Below, piece after piece: positions 1-7,554 of a DNA stretch of 45,516 bases. The notes below the pieces were generated by a model. The model was not told the origin of the DNA, did no database searches, and was given only the letters and a program-made list of their open reading frames with translations. Positions within the stretch are counted from its first letter, which is position 1, and each line of letters starts with the position of its first letter. The stretch is from a virus: positions 1-45,516 of IMG/VR virus record IMGVR_UViG_3300045743_000849; one strand, written 5' to 3'. The position numbers were made by a program, and so were the translations under genes.

Positions 1-1242
1 TCAGCCGACCAGTTTGAGCGCCGGGGCCTTGGGCTGCTGGTAATCCTGGGGGATGAACTTGCCGTAGACCTTGAAGACCATCTGCACGTCGACGTGGCCG
101 AGCTGCTGGGCGACGTACCAAGGGTTCTGGCCGGCGGTCAGCAGGCTGCTGGCAAAAGTGTGCCGCATCTGGTACGGGTTCCGGTATCGCACGCCAGCGC
201 GTTTGCATAGCGGCTGCCACAGCGTCTTGCGGATCTGCGAATCTGTCTCCCAGCTCTGCCCGGTGCGAGGGTTGTGGAACACGTGCTCGCCGGCCAAGAA
301 TGAAAACTCTTTCTGGCTGGCCAGCGCGGCGAGGGCTTCTGCGCTCAGGTCGACGTCGCGCACGCCGGCTTCCGTCTTCGGCCCTTTCTCGGTCCCCGCG
401 ACCTGGTTGACATCGATGCGGACGGTGTTGCCGACCCAGTCGATCCGATTCCAGCGCAACGCGATCAGCTCGCCTGGCCGCAGGCCGGTAGCCAGGGCAA
501 ACTGGATCTGCGGCCGCTCGTCGCTGCGACAGTGCTTCAGCAGTTCGACGCGCTCGGCCTGGTCGAACGGATCGACCTCGTAGTCGCTGGCCTTGCTGGT
601 CTGCTTCAGCAGTTTGTTCAGGGCGATGCGATCGAAGGGGTTGAAGTCGATCAGCTCGTCGTTCAAAGCGTCTTCAAAGACGGAGCGCAACGGCGTCAGC
701 AAGTTCCGCGCGAACTTGGCGGTGACGCCCATGCCGCTGATCCAGTCGCGCAGCTTGCTGGGGGTCGCATCGCGCAGCGCGACCGTGTCCCATACTTTCA
801 TGCGCTCACTGTTGATCGCCTTGGCATATCCTTCAAGGGTGCTTGGCGACAGGGTCTGATTTTTGACCTGGTGCTCATAGACCTCAAGCTGCTTGTTGAG
901 CAGCTGGCGCAGCATGATGCGGCGGCCGCCAACATCAAACTGCTTGGCGCGTTCGCTGTCCGGGAAATAGTCCGGGTAGTGGAAGGTGCCCTCGGCGATA
1001 CGGCGCTGGATCTCGGCCCTGAGGCCGCTGGCGATATCGACCGACGTCTTGGTGATTGGGCGAGGGGGGAGCAACTCGCGGCACTCAACCCCCTTGAATG
1101 AAAACGCGAGCTGTATGCGCTGCTCGGTCTTGAAGGTGCGGATGCTTACGCCGCGAGGGCAGACGATCTCGCGCTTCGCGGGGCCTGTGCTCGCTGCTGC
1201 TGGACTGGGGCCTGACTCGGCGCCTCGCTGCTTTCCACCCAT
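1..1242 (-). CDS. int: Prophage integrase, tyrosine recombinase with DUF3596-type arm-binding N-terminus
   Basis: Site-specific recombinase that would integrate and excise the prophage. The N-terminus (about residues 20-75) resembles the DUF3596/Arm-DNA-binding family, followed by a SAM-like core-binding domain and a C-terminal catalytic domain. Catalytic landmarks visible are the Arg in ATGLRPGEL, the RHTFASSLL block (its upstream HxxR histidine is replaced by Tyr in YQMR, which is common in this subgroup), the His in QLGHVD and the Tyr in FKVYGKF. I chose the ATG at 1242 because AGAGGTG lies 6 bases upstream; an in-frame start at 1269 also exists. The gene is last in the leftward early operon and overlaps the excisionase-like gene by 97 bases in another frame. 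The stop codon is the first three bases of the window, so attL must lie outside it. Confidence 0.95.
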   Translation of the reverse strand: MGGKQRGAESGPSPAAASTGPAKREIVCPRGVSIRTFKTEQRIQLAFSFKGVECRELLPPRPITKTSVDIASGLRAEIQRRIAEGTFHYPDYFPDSERAKQFDVGGRRIMLRQLLNKQLEVYEHQVKNQTLSPSTLEGYAKAINSERMKVWDTVALRDATPSKLRDWISGMGVTAKFARNLLTPLRSVFEDALNDELIDFNPFDRIALNKLLKQTSKASDYEVDPFDQAERVELLKHCRSDERPQIQFALATGLRPGELIALRWNRIDWVGNTVRIDVNQVAGTEKGPKTEAGVRDVDLSAEALAALASQKEFSFLAGEHVFHNPRTGQSWETDSQIRKTLWQPLCKRAGVRYRNPYQMRHTFASSLLTAGQNPWYVAQQLGHVDVQMVFKVYGKFIPQDYQQPKAPALKLVG

Positions 1243-1424
1243 TTGTTCACCTCTTCGGGATTGATCCACAAATTGCCGTCTGGGCCAATCTTGCAGTGTA
1301 GGCCGTCAAGCCATTGCTGTTTGCGGCGCCTGGCGTGCACGGCGTCGGTAGTGTCGCCGCTGAGCTGGCAGTAGGCTGGCAGCTTGATCCAGCGCATGGG
1401 GCTTTGATAGATTTGAGTGCTCAT
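1146..1424 (-). CDS. xis: Excisionase-like small DNA-binding protein
   Basis: 92-residue basic protein directly upstream of, and overlapping, the integrase. The segment RWIKLPAYCQLSGDTTDAV followed by RRRKQQWLDG and DGNLWINPEEVNKWVE has the layout of excisionase-type winged-helix proteins: an HTH, a basic wing, then a short helix. The C-terminal 25 residues are Ala/Gln/Ser-rich and probably unstructured. Its start (ATG at 1424) overlaps the stop of the ASCH gene, with AAAGG 8 bases upstream, indicating translational coupling. Function is inferred from fold-like features and position next to int. Confidence 0.75.
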   Translation of the reverse strand: MSTQIYQSPMRWIKLPAYCQLSGDTTDAVHARRRKQQWLDGLHCKIGPDGNLWINPEEVNKWVESSEAPSQAPVQQQRAQAPRSARSSALAA

Positions 1425-1855
1425 CAGAACAACCTTTCTTGTCCGCCGGCCGCTTCGGCCTCGGCTGGGGTGGCTTTGTGGATCTCGCTGGTCATCAGCT
1501 CGTCGGGCACCTCAAAAAAGCCCAATGAGCCCTTGAACGGCCTGGGCTGCAGCGGCTTGGCGTCGCGCAAAACGAAGCCAAACGGGCCGGTGAACCAAGG
1601 GCTGTGATGGTCCTGGACGCAGTCGAAGACGGTGGCCACGCCGACGACGCAGCCCAGCGAGTACTCGACGGGCATGCGGCTGGCCAGGTGCTGGAAGTTG
1701 GCCAGCACGCTGTCGAGGCCGGCCTGGTCAAACTCCTTGCCAGCATGGATCAGCAGCTCGCCCCGGTAGTTGGTTGGCCAAGTGCGATTTTCAACAGGCT
1801 TGAAGCCGTGGGTGATGAGCCAAGCCCAGGGCTGGCGGATGGAGAGGGCTTTCAT
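1424..1855 (-). CDS. ASCH-domain protein
   Basis: 143 residues. The opening MKALSIRQPWAWLI, then PVENRTWPTNYRGELLIHAG and GCVVGVATVFDC, is the standard signature of ASCH-domain proteins (PUA-like beta-barrel fold, RNA- or modified-base-binding; some members are amidohydrolases acting on N4-acetylcytidine). The domain covers residues 1 to about 120. Its specific substrate in phages is unknown. The ATG overlaps the exonuclease stop codon by four bases (ATGA), so the two are translationally coupled in the leftward early operon. Confidence 0.85.
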   Translation of the reverse strand: MKALSIRQPWAWLITHGFKPVENRTWPTNYRGELLIHAGKEFDQAGLDSVLANFQHLASRMPVEYSLGCVVGVATVFDCVQDHHSPWFTGPFGFVLRDAKPLQPRPFKGSLGFFEVPDELMTSEIHKATPAEAEAAGGQERLF

Positions 1856-2406
1856 GGCTTGCCGGCCTCGATGGCTCGCAAGTTTGCACTTTCAATAGCC
1901 AGTAGATGGCGTGCCTGGTGCATCGCGTCATCCAGCGCGTTGTGCGCTGTGCCGACACGCTCGGTCTTGATGTCGTGGTGTATCGATTTGAACGTGCGGA
2001 AGCAGCGGTTGTTGAAGAACTTCCAGGGCAGGGTAATGTTCCAGCGGCGGTAGGCGCTGGCGAGGATCACGTTGTCGAAGTCGCTGCCATTGCCCCACAC
2101 GCGGATCGCGTCGGACTCCAGCCCGCTTTCGCGTATCCAGGTCGAGAAGGCCACCAGCACGGTGCTGATGTGTTCGGTGTCTTGTAGCAGTGCCAGCCGA
2201 GCTGGCTCGCTTTGGCGCAGCCACCAGAGGATGGTGTCGGCGTCGACCTCGCCGCCGCTTCGTATCGAGCTGTCGAGGTCGACGACGCGATAGAAGGCGC
2301 GCCCCGTGGATAGGGACTTGATGTCGAACTCCACTGCGCCGATGGCGACGATGGCCGCATTCGGGCGGGTGGACATGGTCTCCAAGTCAATCATGACGTC
2401 ATGCAT
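1852..2406 (-). CDS. 3'-5' exonuclease of the DEDD/RNase T superfamily (Rv2179c-like)
   Basis: Begins HDVMIDLETMST, the Exo I motif with catalytic Asp and Glu (DLET). NGSDFDNVIL is the Exo II-like segment, and AHNALDDAMHQARHL supplies the Exo III motif (H..LDDA). This set matches the phage 3'-5' exoribonuclease/exonuclease family that includes Rv2179c and phage exonuclease VIII-like proteins, usually 180-200 residues. I chose the ATG at 2406 rather than the longer frame to 2442 because GAAGGGG precedes it by 8 bases and the protein then starts exactly at the Exo I strand. It overlaps the upstream gene stop by 8 bases. Whether RNA or DNA is the substrate cannot be told. Confidence 0.88.
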   Translation of the reverse strand: MHDVMIDLETMSTRPNAAIVAIGAVEFDIKSLSTGRAFYRVVDLDSSIRSGGEVDADTILWWLRQSEPARLALLQDTEHISTVLVAFSTWIRESGLESDAIRVWGNGSDFDNVILASAYRRWNITLPWKFFNNRCFRTFKSIHHDIKTERVGTAHNALDDAMHQARHLLAIESANLRAIEAGKP

Positions 2407-2806
2407 GAGCAGCCCCTTCAATGCTTTTGGCCGGCAGGCCACTAGATAAGGCTTCCTTCACCCCCGCGACGGCGGCGGTTAATTCGTCGTCAGTTGCGCG
2501 ATCGGCATGGGGGACTTCGGGTTCGATGCGGTCGCAGACGTCGACCAGCGTTTGCGCAGCCACGCGGAGCGCTTCCCCCGCAGTGGCGGCGCCGGCGAGA
2601 GTGGCCGTTAGGTTCGCTACCGTCACGCGGAGGGCGTGAGTCTTGGCGTTCAGGGCGCAAGGCTTCACCAGGTCTTTCATCACCCGCTCGTCGTCGCCGC
2701 ACTCGCGGATGCACTCACACGTTGCTTCTTTCTTGGTTGCCCCCCCCGCCCCCCCGTGAGGGGCGATCCAGCCGAGGGAGATTTCAGTCATCGGCTGCGG
2801 GCTCAT
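2399..2806 (-). CDS. Hypothetical early protein with predicted helical core
   Basis: 135 residues, not recognised. The N-terminal third is Gly/Cys-containing (residues 15-40 with CECIRECGDDE), and the rest is Ala-rich and helical (LTATLAGAATAGEALRVAAQ). The codons for the Gly-Gly-Ala-Gly-Gly stretch fall on an almost pure C run at 2740-2756 (plus strand), a low-complexity tract prone to length change. The gene sits between ParB and the exonuclease with overlapping ends on both sides, which supports it as real. Confidence 0.6.
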   Translation of the reverse strand: MSPQPMTEISLGWIAPHGGAGGATKKEATCECIRECGDDERVMKDLVKPCALNAKTHALRVTVANLTATLAGAATAGEALRVAAQTLVDVCDRIEPEVPHADRATDDELTAAVAGVKEALSSGLPAKSIEGAAHA

Positions 2807-4737
2807 GCTGTCACCACAAAATCAGCCAAAGCCTTGCCTTGCTCCATGGCGACCTTGAGCCATTTGGGCTGCAGGCCACGGCCGCTCCATGTCTCGCCCG
2901 TGGCGGCGTTGCGGTACTTGAGGTTTGAAGCCCGCTTGGCGGTGGTGTTGGCCTGCTCGGCATGCGCTTGCACAAAGGCGGCAGTGGGGTCAGGCAGGCC
3001 GAGGCGGGCGGCTTCGTCGGCGCGGACCTGCGTGTAGGCGTCGTCGCCGGCTTGCTGGTCGAGCAGTATCAGCTCGTCGGTGATGCCCAGCTCGCAAGCC
3101 AAGGTGTAGGTGGGCGCATCGGGGTACTGGCTATCTTCCAGATCATCCCAGCGGGCTCGATCCGTCAGCTCGCACAGCACCAGCGTCTCGATCAGGATCT
3201 CGCCCAGCTCGCGGCCACTCAAATTGGCGAGGCGCTGCTGCAGGTCGCCGGTCAGCGTTGCACCGTTGCGCCACGCGTGGGTCAGCTCTGGCATGGCCCA
3301 TCCGCGTGCAGCGTAGAGCAGCTTGAACTCTTCGACCGGCGCGTCATCCATGCTTTTGGTGATGAGCAGCTGGACAGCGCGCAGCGGCAGCTCTGGCGCG
3401 GCCTTGAGCGCCTTGTGCAGCGCTAGGTGCGCGTACTTGCCGAAGAGCTCTATCGCGACGGACTCGGTCTGGTTGTTCAGCTCCTGCGGGGTGCGCGGCT
3501 TAAGGTTGGGCGCGGGCTCGGCCGGGCGCTTGGGCTGTGCGGGGGCTGCGGCCTGCGACTCACCTTCGCTGGTCTCTTGCTCTGCCGCTGGTTCAGGCGG
3601 GGGCGGTGTTACCTTGAGCAGGCCCTTGGCCTTGAGCACCTTGCGTACAACGTCCTGGTGCACGATGCTGACGATTTGGCCAGAGGGGTGGTCCAGCGTG
3701 ATCACGTCGCTGGTCTTGGCGCCGAAGATCTCGCGCAGCGTCTGTGTGCTGGTGCTCATCTCGCAGGCCAAGTTGAACCAGAAGTACCCGCTGGGCAGGT
3801 AGTTGCTGGTGATCATCAGCTTGCGGGCTGCTTCGCCGCTCAAGACTGTGTGGCCGGCCTCGCGAGCGGCGTCCAGCAGGCCGTCATGGTGCTGGCTGGA
3901 CTTGGCGTTGTAGCAGCTGCTGTCCTGGCACATGTCGCCGCTCTTGACGTCGTCAAACAGGTCAGGGTTGGCGCCGCTGCGTTTGGGGCAGGCGGCGCAA
4001 GGGCCGGCGACGGGGTAGCACGCGGTGATGTCAAACGGGGCCTTGGCCAGGCTGAGCATGTATTCCTTGGCCAAGTACTCGGCAGCGGCGCGGAAGCTGT
4101 AGAGCTCGCCGCCCCAGCCGGCGGCAATGTGGCGGGCGGCTTTGGCTTGCTGCTCTGCGTCGGGCATGCGGGCGATGAGACCGGCGATGGTGGCCTTAAA
4201 GGCCCCAGACAGGAAAAGTTCGCGCACTTCGGTACAGAGGTTGAGCAGGGCAAGTCGTCCGAAAATCCAGCGCCGACCCTTGCTCAATGTGGTCGCGACT
4301 TGCTCGGCGGTGTCGCCGGTATCGGCCATCAAGCGGCGGATGCCTTCAGCTTCTTCAAGCTCGTGCAGGCTTTCCCGGTCAATGTTTTCCTTTAGCTGGA
4401 TCTGCAAGGCCTGTCGATTGGTCAGCGGGCGTACTAGCGTCAGTACTGTGTCAAGGCCGGCGATGCTGCTGGCTCGCCAACGGCGCTCCCCAGCCACAAT
4501 TTCGTACGGTGGCTGGCCGTCTCCATCGGTGTGATCCGGGTTGACGCGAGCGAGGATTGGCTGAAACACGCCACCCAGCTCGCGGATGCCATCAGCCAAC
4601 TCATTGAGTTTGGCTGCGTCGAATTTTTGGCGCGGGTTGGTGGGACTGGGTTTGAGTAGGCCAAGCGGGATATGCAGGGCAGACTCTTGCTTGAGGGTTT
4701 GAGTCTGCGTGCTGATTGGTAGCGCTATGGTATCCAT
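2803..4737 (-). CDS. ParB/Spo0J-type DNA-binding protein fused to an H-NS-like C-terminal domain
   Basis: 644 residues, the largest protein of the left arm. Residues 20-110 form a ParB N-terminal domain with the GERRWRA box at 83-89, followed by ENIDRESLHELEEAEG and an HTH region (about 125-165, TAEQVATTLSKGRRWIFGR). The middle contains a Pro/Glu-rich linker (about 380-430) and helical sequence of unknown role. The last 45 residues contain KYRNAATGETWSGRG followed by QPKWL, the H-NS C-terminal DNA-binding signature. A partition role is unlikely because no ParA or parS is seen nearby; binding phage or host DNA, or nuclease/CTPase activity, is more plausible. Cys residues at about 245-275 (CAACPKR, MCQDSSCY) could bind metal. 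The start ATG at 4737 is 13 bases downstream of the preceding gene. Confidence 0.85.
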   Translation of the reverse strand: MDTIALPISTQTQTLKQESALHIPLGLLKPSPTNPRQKFDAAKLNELADGIRELGGVFQPILARVNPDHTDGDGQPPYEIVAGERRWRASSIAGLDTVLTLVRPLTNRQALQIQLKENIDRESLHELEEAEGIRRLMADTGDTAEQVATTLSKGRRWIFGRLALLNLCTEVRELFLSGAFKATIAGLIARMPDAEQQAKAARHIAAGWGGELYSFRAAAEYLAKEYMLSLAKAPFDITACYPVAGPCAACPKRSGANPDLFDDVKSGDMCQDSSCYNAKSSQHHDGLLDAAREAGHTVLSGEAARKLMITSNYLPSGYFWFNLACEMSTSTQTLREIFGAKTSDVITLDHPSGQIVSIVHQDVVRKVLKAKGLLKVTPPPPEPAAEQETSEGESQAAAPAQPKRPAEPAPNLKPRTPQELNNQTESVAIELFGKYAHLALHKALKAAPELPLRAVQLLITKSMDDAPVEEFKLLYAARGWAMPELTHAWRNGATLTGDLQQRLANLSGRELGEILIETLVLCELTDRARWDDLEDSQYPDAPTYTLACELGITDELILLDQQAGDDAYTQVRADEAARLGLPDPTAAFVQAHAEQANTTAKRASNLKYRNAATGETWSGRGLQPKWLKVAMEQGKALADFVVTA

Positions 4738-4749
4738 GGTGATCCTTGG

Positions 4750-5346
4750 TTAGGCCGCTGCTGCAGCAGCAGGGCGGGCGGCTTGGTGTTGGCTGGGGTG
4801 GCCAGGCAGGCACACGGTGGTGCCCGGTGCGACTTGGCCGCGCAGGGCGGCTTGGACGCGGTGGATGACGGTTTGAACGGCGGCTGCCAGTTCGCCGCGG
4901 CTGCATTGATCGAGCTGCACTTTGTGCACAAACACGGCCAACTCCAGCGCTGCGATCTCGGGGCCGCGCAGGGTCCAGCTGCTGGTGACGGCGTGGCGGT
5001 CGTGGACGGCGCGCAGCGCGTCGGTACCGGCGGCAAAAGTGTCTTGGTGGTTGCTCGCGATATTGCGCTTGGACAGCACCGCGCCCACGTTGATTGCGTC
5101 GGCTAGTTGCGCCCAATGCTCAACCGTGCCGGCACCGGCGCGGAAGGCCTCGAAGCCCGCGTGCACGGGTGCCAGGATGGCGGTGCGCTCGGAGGGCAGC
5201 AGCAGCATGGCGCGGTTAAGCGCAATTTCCAGCGGCGAGCTGCAGTCGTTGGCGTCCGTCAATGGGTCGCCGGTGTTGCGCTGGCGGCTGGCGGGCGGGC
5301 GGTAGGCACGGCGCTTGGTGTCGGGGCGCTTGTTGCGGTGTGACAT
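4750..5346 (-). CDS. Hypothetical early prophage protein
   Basis: 198 residues, not recognised. A very basic N-terminus (SHRNKRPDTKRRAYRPP) precedes a helical body with no known motif, and the tail ends in an Ala run (PAAAAAA). A basic N-terminus in an early phage protein hints at nucleic-acid contact, but this is inference. Its start touches the stop of the next upstream gene (at 5346), consistent with translational coupling inside the leftward operon. Confidence 0.6.
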   Translation of the reverse strand: MSHRNKRPDTKRRAYRPPASRQRNTGDPLTDANDCSSPLEIALNRAMLLLPSERTAILAPVHAGFEAFRAGAGTVEHWAQLADAINVGAVLSKRNIASNHQDTFAAGTDALRAVHDRHAVTSSWTLRGPEIAALELAVFVHKVQLDQCSRGELAAAVQTVIHRVQAALRGQVAPGTTVCLPGHPSQHQAARPAAAAAA

Positions 5347-5675
5347 TACGCAGCCCTCCGGTGTTGCTGGACTGGGCGGCGGCGCACGTTGGCCGGGTCG
5401 CGGTTGGCTTGGGCGCCTTGCATGGCGCGCACACGCAGCATGGCTTGCTCGAAGCTGAGGACGCGACGGCAGAATTTGAACGGGTAGAAGTTGCGCGGGT
5501 ACTCACGCGTGATGATCAGCGTGTCGGTCAGCTCAAAGCTGGTGCCTTGCTTCCAATCCTCTTGGATGCGGCGCAAGCCCAGCGAGCGGGCGATCTGGTC
5601 TGCGTGGCGGCGCATGTCGCAGTCTTGAGGGCCGTAGAGGAACCAGCTTTTCTGTATGGCAGTTTTGGCGGGCAT
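5346..5675 (-). CDS. Hypothetical early protein, 109 residues
   Basis: Not recognised. The start at 5675 was chosen over the longer open frame (to 5969) because GAAAGG lies 7 bases upstream and the longer extension is low-complexity. The sequence contains WFLYGPQDCDMRRHADQIA, a compact charged segment, and ends in a basic tail (RRRPVQQHRRAA). It overlaps the next gene by one base. No domain or membrane segment is evident. Confidence 0.6.
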   Translation of the reverse strand: MPAKTAIQKSWFLYGPQDCDMRRHADQIARSLGLRRIQEDWKQGTSFELTDTLIITREYPRNFYPFKFCRRVLSFEQAMLRVRAMQGAQANRDPANVRRRPVQQHRRAA

Positions 5676-5721
5676 GGGTAGCCTTTCAGGTTGTGCCGCT
5701 GGAGGCGCGGCAAAGGGTGGG

Positions 5722-6012
5722 TTAGTCGTCGTCGCGCTCGCCAGCAGCGGCGCGCTTGTGGTCAAAAATCGGCGGGTGATGGGGCACGCGCACCGAGCTG
5801 GGCGCGGGCCGGGTTTGTGCGGGTGCAGGTGTTTGCACTGCAGTGGCCGCTTGGGCCGGCTGGGCCTTGCGCATCGCCTGGCCGTGCACCAGGCGATACA
5901 GCGCTGCTGCACGTTTGAGTTCAGCAAGCGTGGGCCAGTCGCGCTGGCGCAGCTGCTGCCAGGCGGCAAGCATGGCTTCGTCGCTGGGCGTGGCTGGCGT
6001 GCTGGCGTGCAT
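5722..6012 (-). CDS. Hypothetical small early protein
   Basis: 96 residues, not recognised. The N-terminal half is helical (EAMLAAWQQLRQRDWPTLAE), the middle is Ala/Pro/Gln-rich and the end acidic (GERDDD). A GGAG ribosome-binding site sits 6-7 bases before the ATG. It continues the run of short unknown proteins in the early operon. A 46-base gap separates it from the next gene. Confidence 0.5.
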   Translation of the reverse strand: MHASTPATPSDEAMLAAWQQLRQRDWPTLAELKRAAALYRLVHGQAMRKAQPAQAATAVQTPAPAQTRPAPSSVRVPHHPPIFDHKRAAAGERDDD

Positions 6013-6036
6013 GTTGGGCTCCAGTGGCGTTGCTGC

Positions 6037-6306
6037 TCAGGCGTAGGCCTTGAGCCAAGCGGTCTGCATCAGCACCGCCTCGGGGCCGCAGTGGCCGTCG
6101 CGGTGCCGGGCTATGTGAACGGGCTGTGGCCGCTGCTGGGTGGGCAGCGCGGGCGCATTGCATTGCCGCTGGCCGTGGTGCTGGGTGCTGTGGCTGCACA
6201 GCACGCAAGCGCGGTAGCTGTGCTGGGCCTGAGCGTCCCAAGCGGCCTGTGTAGCTGCTAGATAGGGGTTGCTTAGCGCTTGGCGCGTGGCAAGGGCGAG
6301 GCTCAC
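6037..6306 (-). CDS. Hypothetical small Cys/His-rich early protein
   Basis: 89 residues, not recognised. CVLCSHSTQHH, followed by a Cys and then RHRDGHCGPEA, could hold a zinc site, but spacing fits no family I know. The Ala- and Tyr-rich N-terminal helix (ALATRQALSNPYLAATQAAW) is typical of small phage proteins. The start overlaps the stop of the upstream gene by four bases (ATGA), which supports translation. Confidence 0.5.
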   Translation of the reverse strand: MSLALATRQALSNPYLAATQAAWDAQAQHSYRACVLCSHSTQHHGQRQCNAPALPTQQRPQPVHIARHRDGHCGPEAVLMQTAWLKAYA

Positions 6307-6827
6307 GGCTGACCACCCAGATCGCTCAAGGCCAAGTGGGCGGCGACGAAGTCACGGTTGAGCCCGGCCATCACCAAAGCATCGGCCGACATGCTCGCCT
6401 TGAGCGTTGGGCTGGTCTTGTATTCACGCTTGAGCGACTCGGCAATGGCCGCATCGATGTTCATGTGTTCCTCCAGCACCTTGATCGCACGCGCCAGGCG
6501 CCGGATGGTGCGGCGCAGTTGCCAGCGCTGCAGCGGCTTGGAGAGCCAGGCGCTCCAGCTGGTTGGCGCAGTGGCGCGAGGGATGCGATTTAGGCGCGGA
6601 GTGGGCGTCAGGGGAACAACCCATCTGCGGCCTTCGGTAAAGGGGAGCGGGTTAGCGTCGCCGGTGGTGAAGAAGTAATTGACCTCGCGCGCGGAGCTCT
6701 TGAAGTGCGCCGCGTCTATAGCCTCCGCGATAGTGCCGAGCAGCTCGCGCTCGCTGACGCGGTCATGATGGTGATGGGCATGCGCGTCGTTGGCGCAGTT
6801 GAGATTGGTCAGGGCACCGTGGTTCAT
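6303..6827 (-). CDS. Hypothetical early protein
   Basis: 174 residues, not recognised. A His-rich stretch (HAHHHH at residues 16-21) near the N-terminus is followed by a helical middle and a basic segment (residues about 100-120, RWQLRRTIRRLARAI). The C-terminal helix region contains ADALVMAGLNRDFVAAHL. No enzyme motif was found. It is the second gene from the leftward promoter and is translationally coupled to the next gene by an ATGA overlap. Confidence 0.55.
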   Translation of the reverse strand: MNHGALTNLNCANDAHAHHHHDRVSERELLGTIAEAIDAAHFKSSAREVNYFFTTGDANPLPFTEGRRWVVPLTPTPRLNRIPRATAPTSWSAWLSKPLQRWQLRRTIRRLARAIKVLEEHMNIDAAIAESLKREYKTSPTLKASMSADALVMAGLNRDFVAAHLALSDLGGQP

Positions 6828-6861
6828 GGTCGTTACCTTGCTCGGGGTGGTGGTGGGGGGA

Positions 6862-7389
6862 TCAGTGGGCGCAGGCGCTGGGCGCGGCGCGCGTCTTGCG
6901 GCGATCGCGCAGGCGCAGGGGCGCCAACTGCAGGCCGAGCAGCTCGGCGCAGGCGCTGGCGAGGCCTTGCAACTCGCGGCGCGAGGCGAAGACGCTTTCT
7001 TCGCGGCCGATGCAGAGCCGGTAGACGGGCTCTGTCAGGTCAACGGGTGTGGTCTGCTGGACGGAGATGGTGCTGGCGACCCAGCAGCCGGGCTCGTCCT
7101 CGGGTGTGATGGAGACGCGGACGGCGGGCTTGACAGGTTCGGGGGCCGGCTCGGGCGGGTAGTAGGCGAGCATTGATGCGTCATCAATGTCGGTGCAGTT
7201 GACTTCGTACCAGACCCATTCGACCCTGTTGGCCTCATCGCACCGCACCAAGTTGCCGAAGTCATCGCAGCGGGCGTAATAGTGGTCTAGGGTTGTGTAG
7301 GGGGCTACGGCTTCCTGGACCCAGATGGACCAGTTGCCGATGTAGCGGGTGCCTAGAGGGGTGGCGGTGGTGCGGGTTGGCTGGGACAT
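6862..7389 (-). CDS. First gene of the leftward early operon, hypothetical
   Basis: 175 residues, not recognised. The N-terminal half is rich in Trp/Tyr/Asp (NWSIWVQEAVAPYTTLDHYYARCDD), and the C-terminal half has alternating hydrophobic residues ending in a basic tail. AGGAG lies 8 bases before the ATG. It is the gene nearest the repressed leftward promoter (7405-7453), the position occupied in other temperate phages by antitermination or host-takeover genes; that comparison is positional only. Confidence 0.6.
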   Translation of the reverse strand: MSQPTRTTATPLGTRYIGNWSIWVQEAVAPYTTLDHYYARCDDFGNLVRCDEANRVEWVWYEVNCTDIDDASMLAYYPPEPAPEPVKPAVRVSITPEDEPGCWVASTISVQQTTPVDLTEPVYRLCIGREESVFASRRELQGLASACAELLGLQLAPLRLRDRRKTRAAPSACAH

Positions 7390-7400
7390 GGCTGACTCCT

Positions 7401-7465
7401 GTTTTGAGTTAACTTGCGTTACTCACTTGAGTTAATGTAACTCAAGTGAGTAATACCGCAAGAGG
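7401..7465 (-). promoter_or_regulatory. Leftward early promoter with paired repressor operators
   Basis: Read on the minus strand, TTGCGG, a 16-base spacer and TACATT could form a -35/-10 pair. The -10 lies between two operator copies: positions 7419-7434 and 7438-7453 form a perfect 16-base inverted repeat (TTACTCACTTGAGTTA) with a 3-base spacer. Each arm is itself a near-palindrome of the form ACTCAnnTGAGT. A further TTGAGTTAACTTG at 7404-7416 may be a weaker site. The promoter would drive the operon starting at 7389, so repressor bound here would block it. Confidence 0.75.
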
Positions 7466-7497
7466 GCAGCGTGAAATTTTTAGTTAGTGGGCAGACG

Positions 7498-7522
7498 AAA
7501 AAAAGCCTGCTCGACGCAGGCT
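7498..7522 (-). terminator. Rho-independent terminator of the repressor gene
   Basis: On the minus strand a 7-bp stem (AGCCTGC/GCAGGCT, 7504-7522) with a 5-base loop is followed by a run of seven T. It lies 33 bases after the stop codon of the XRE repressor gene and insulates it from the operator-controlled leftward operon. Confidence 0.85.
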
Positions 7523-7554
7523 ATGGATATGGGGTGACCTGGGCAGCGGGCGGG

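Noticed and set aside
3427-4395. 322-residue plus-strand frame within the ParB/H-NS gene
   Set aside because: Composition (Gly/Ala/Val-rich, no motif) and lack of ribosome site mark it as an antisense shadow.
2803-4737. Plasmid-type partition locus
   Set aside because: No ParA-like ATPase and no parS-like repeat was seen nearby, and the gene is embedded in a phage early operon.
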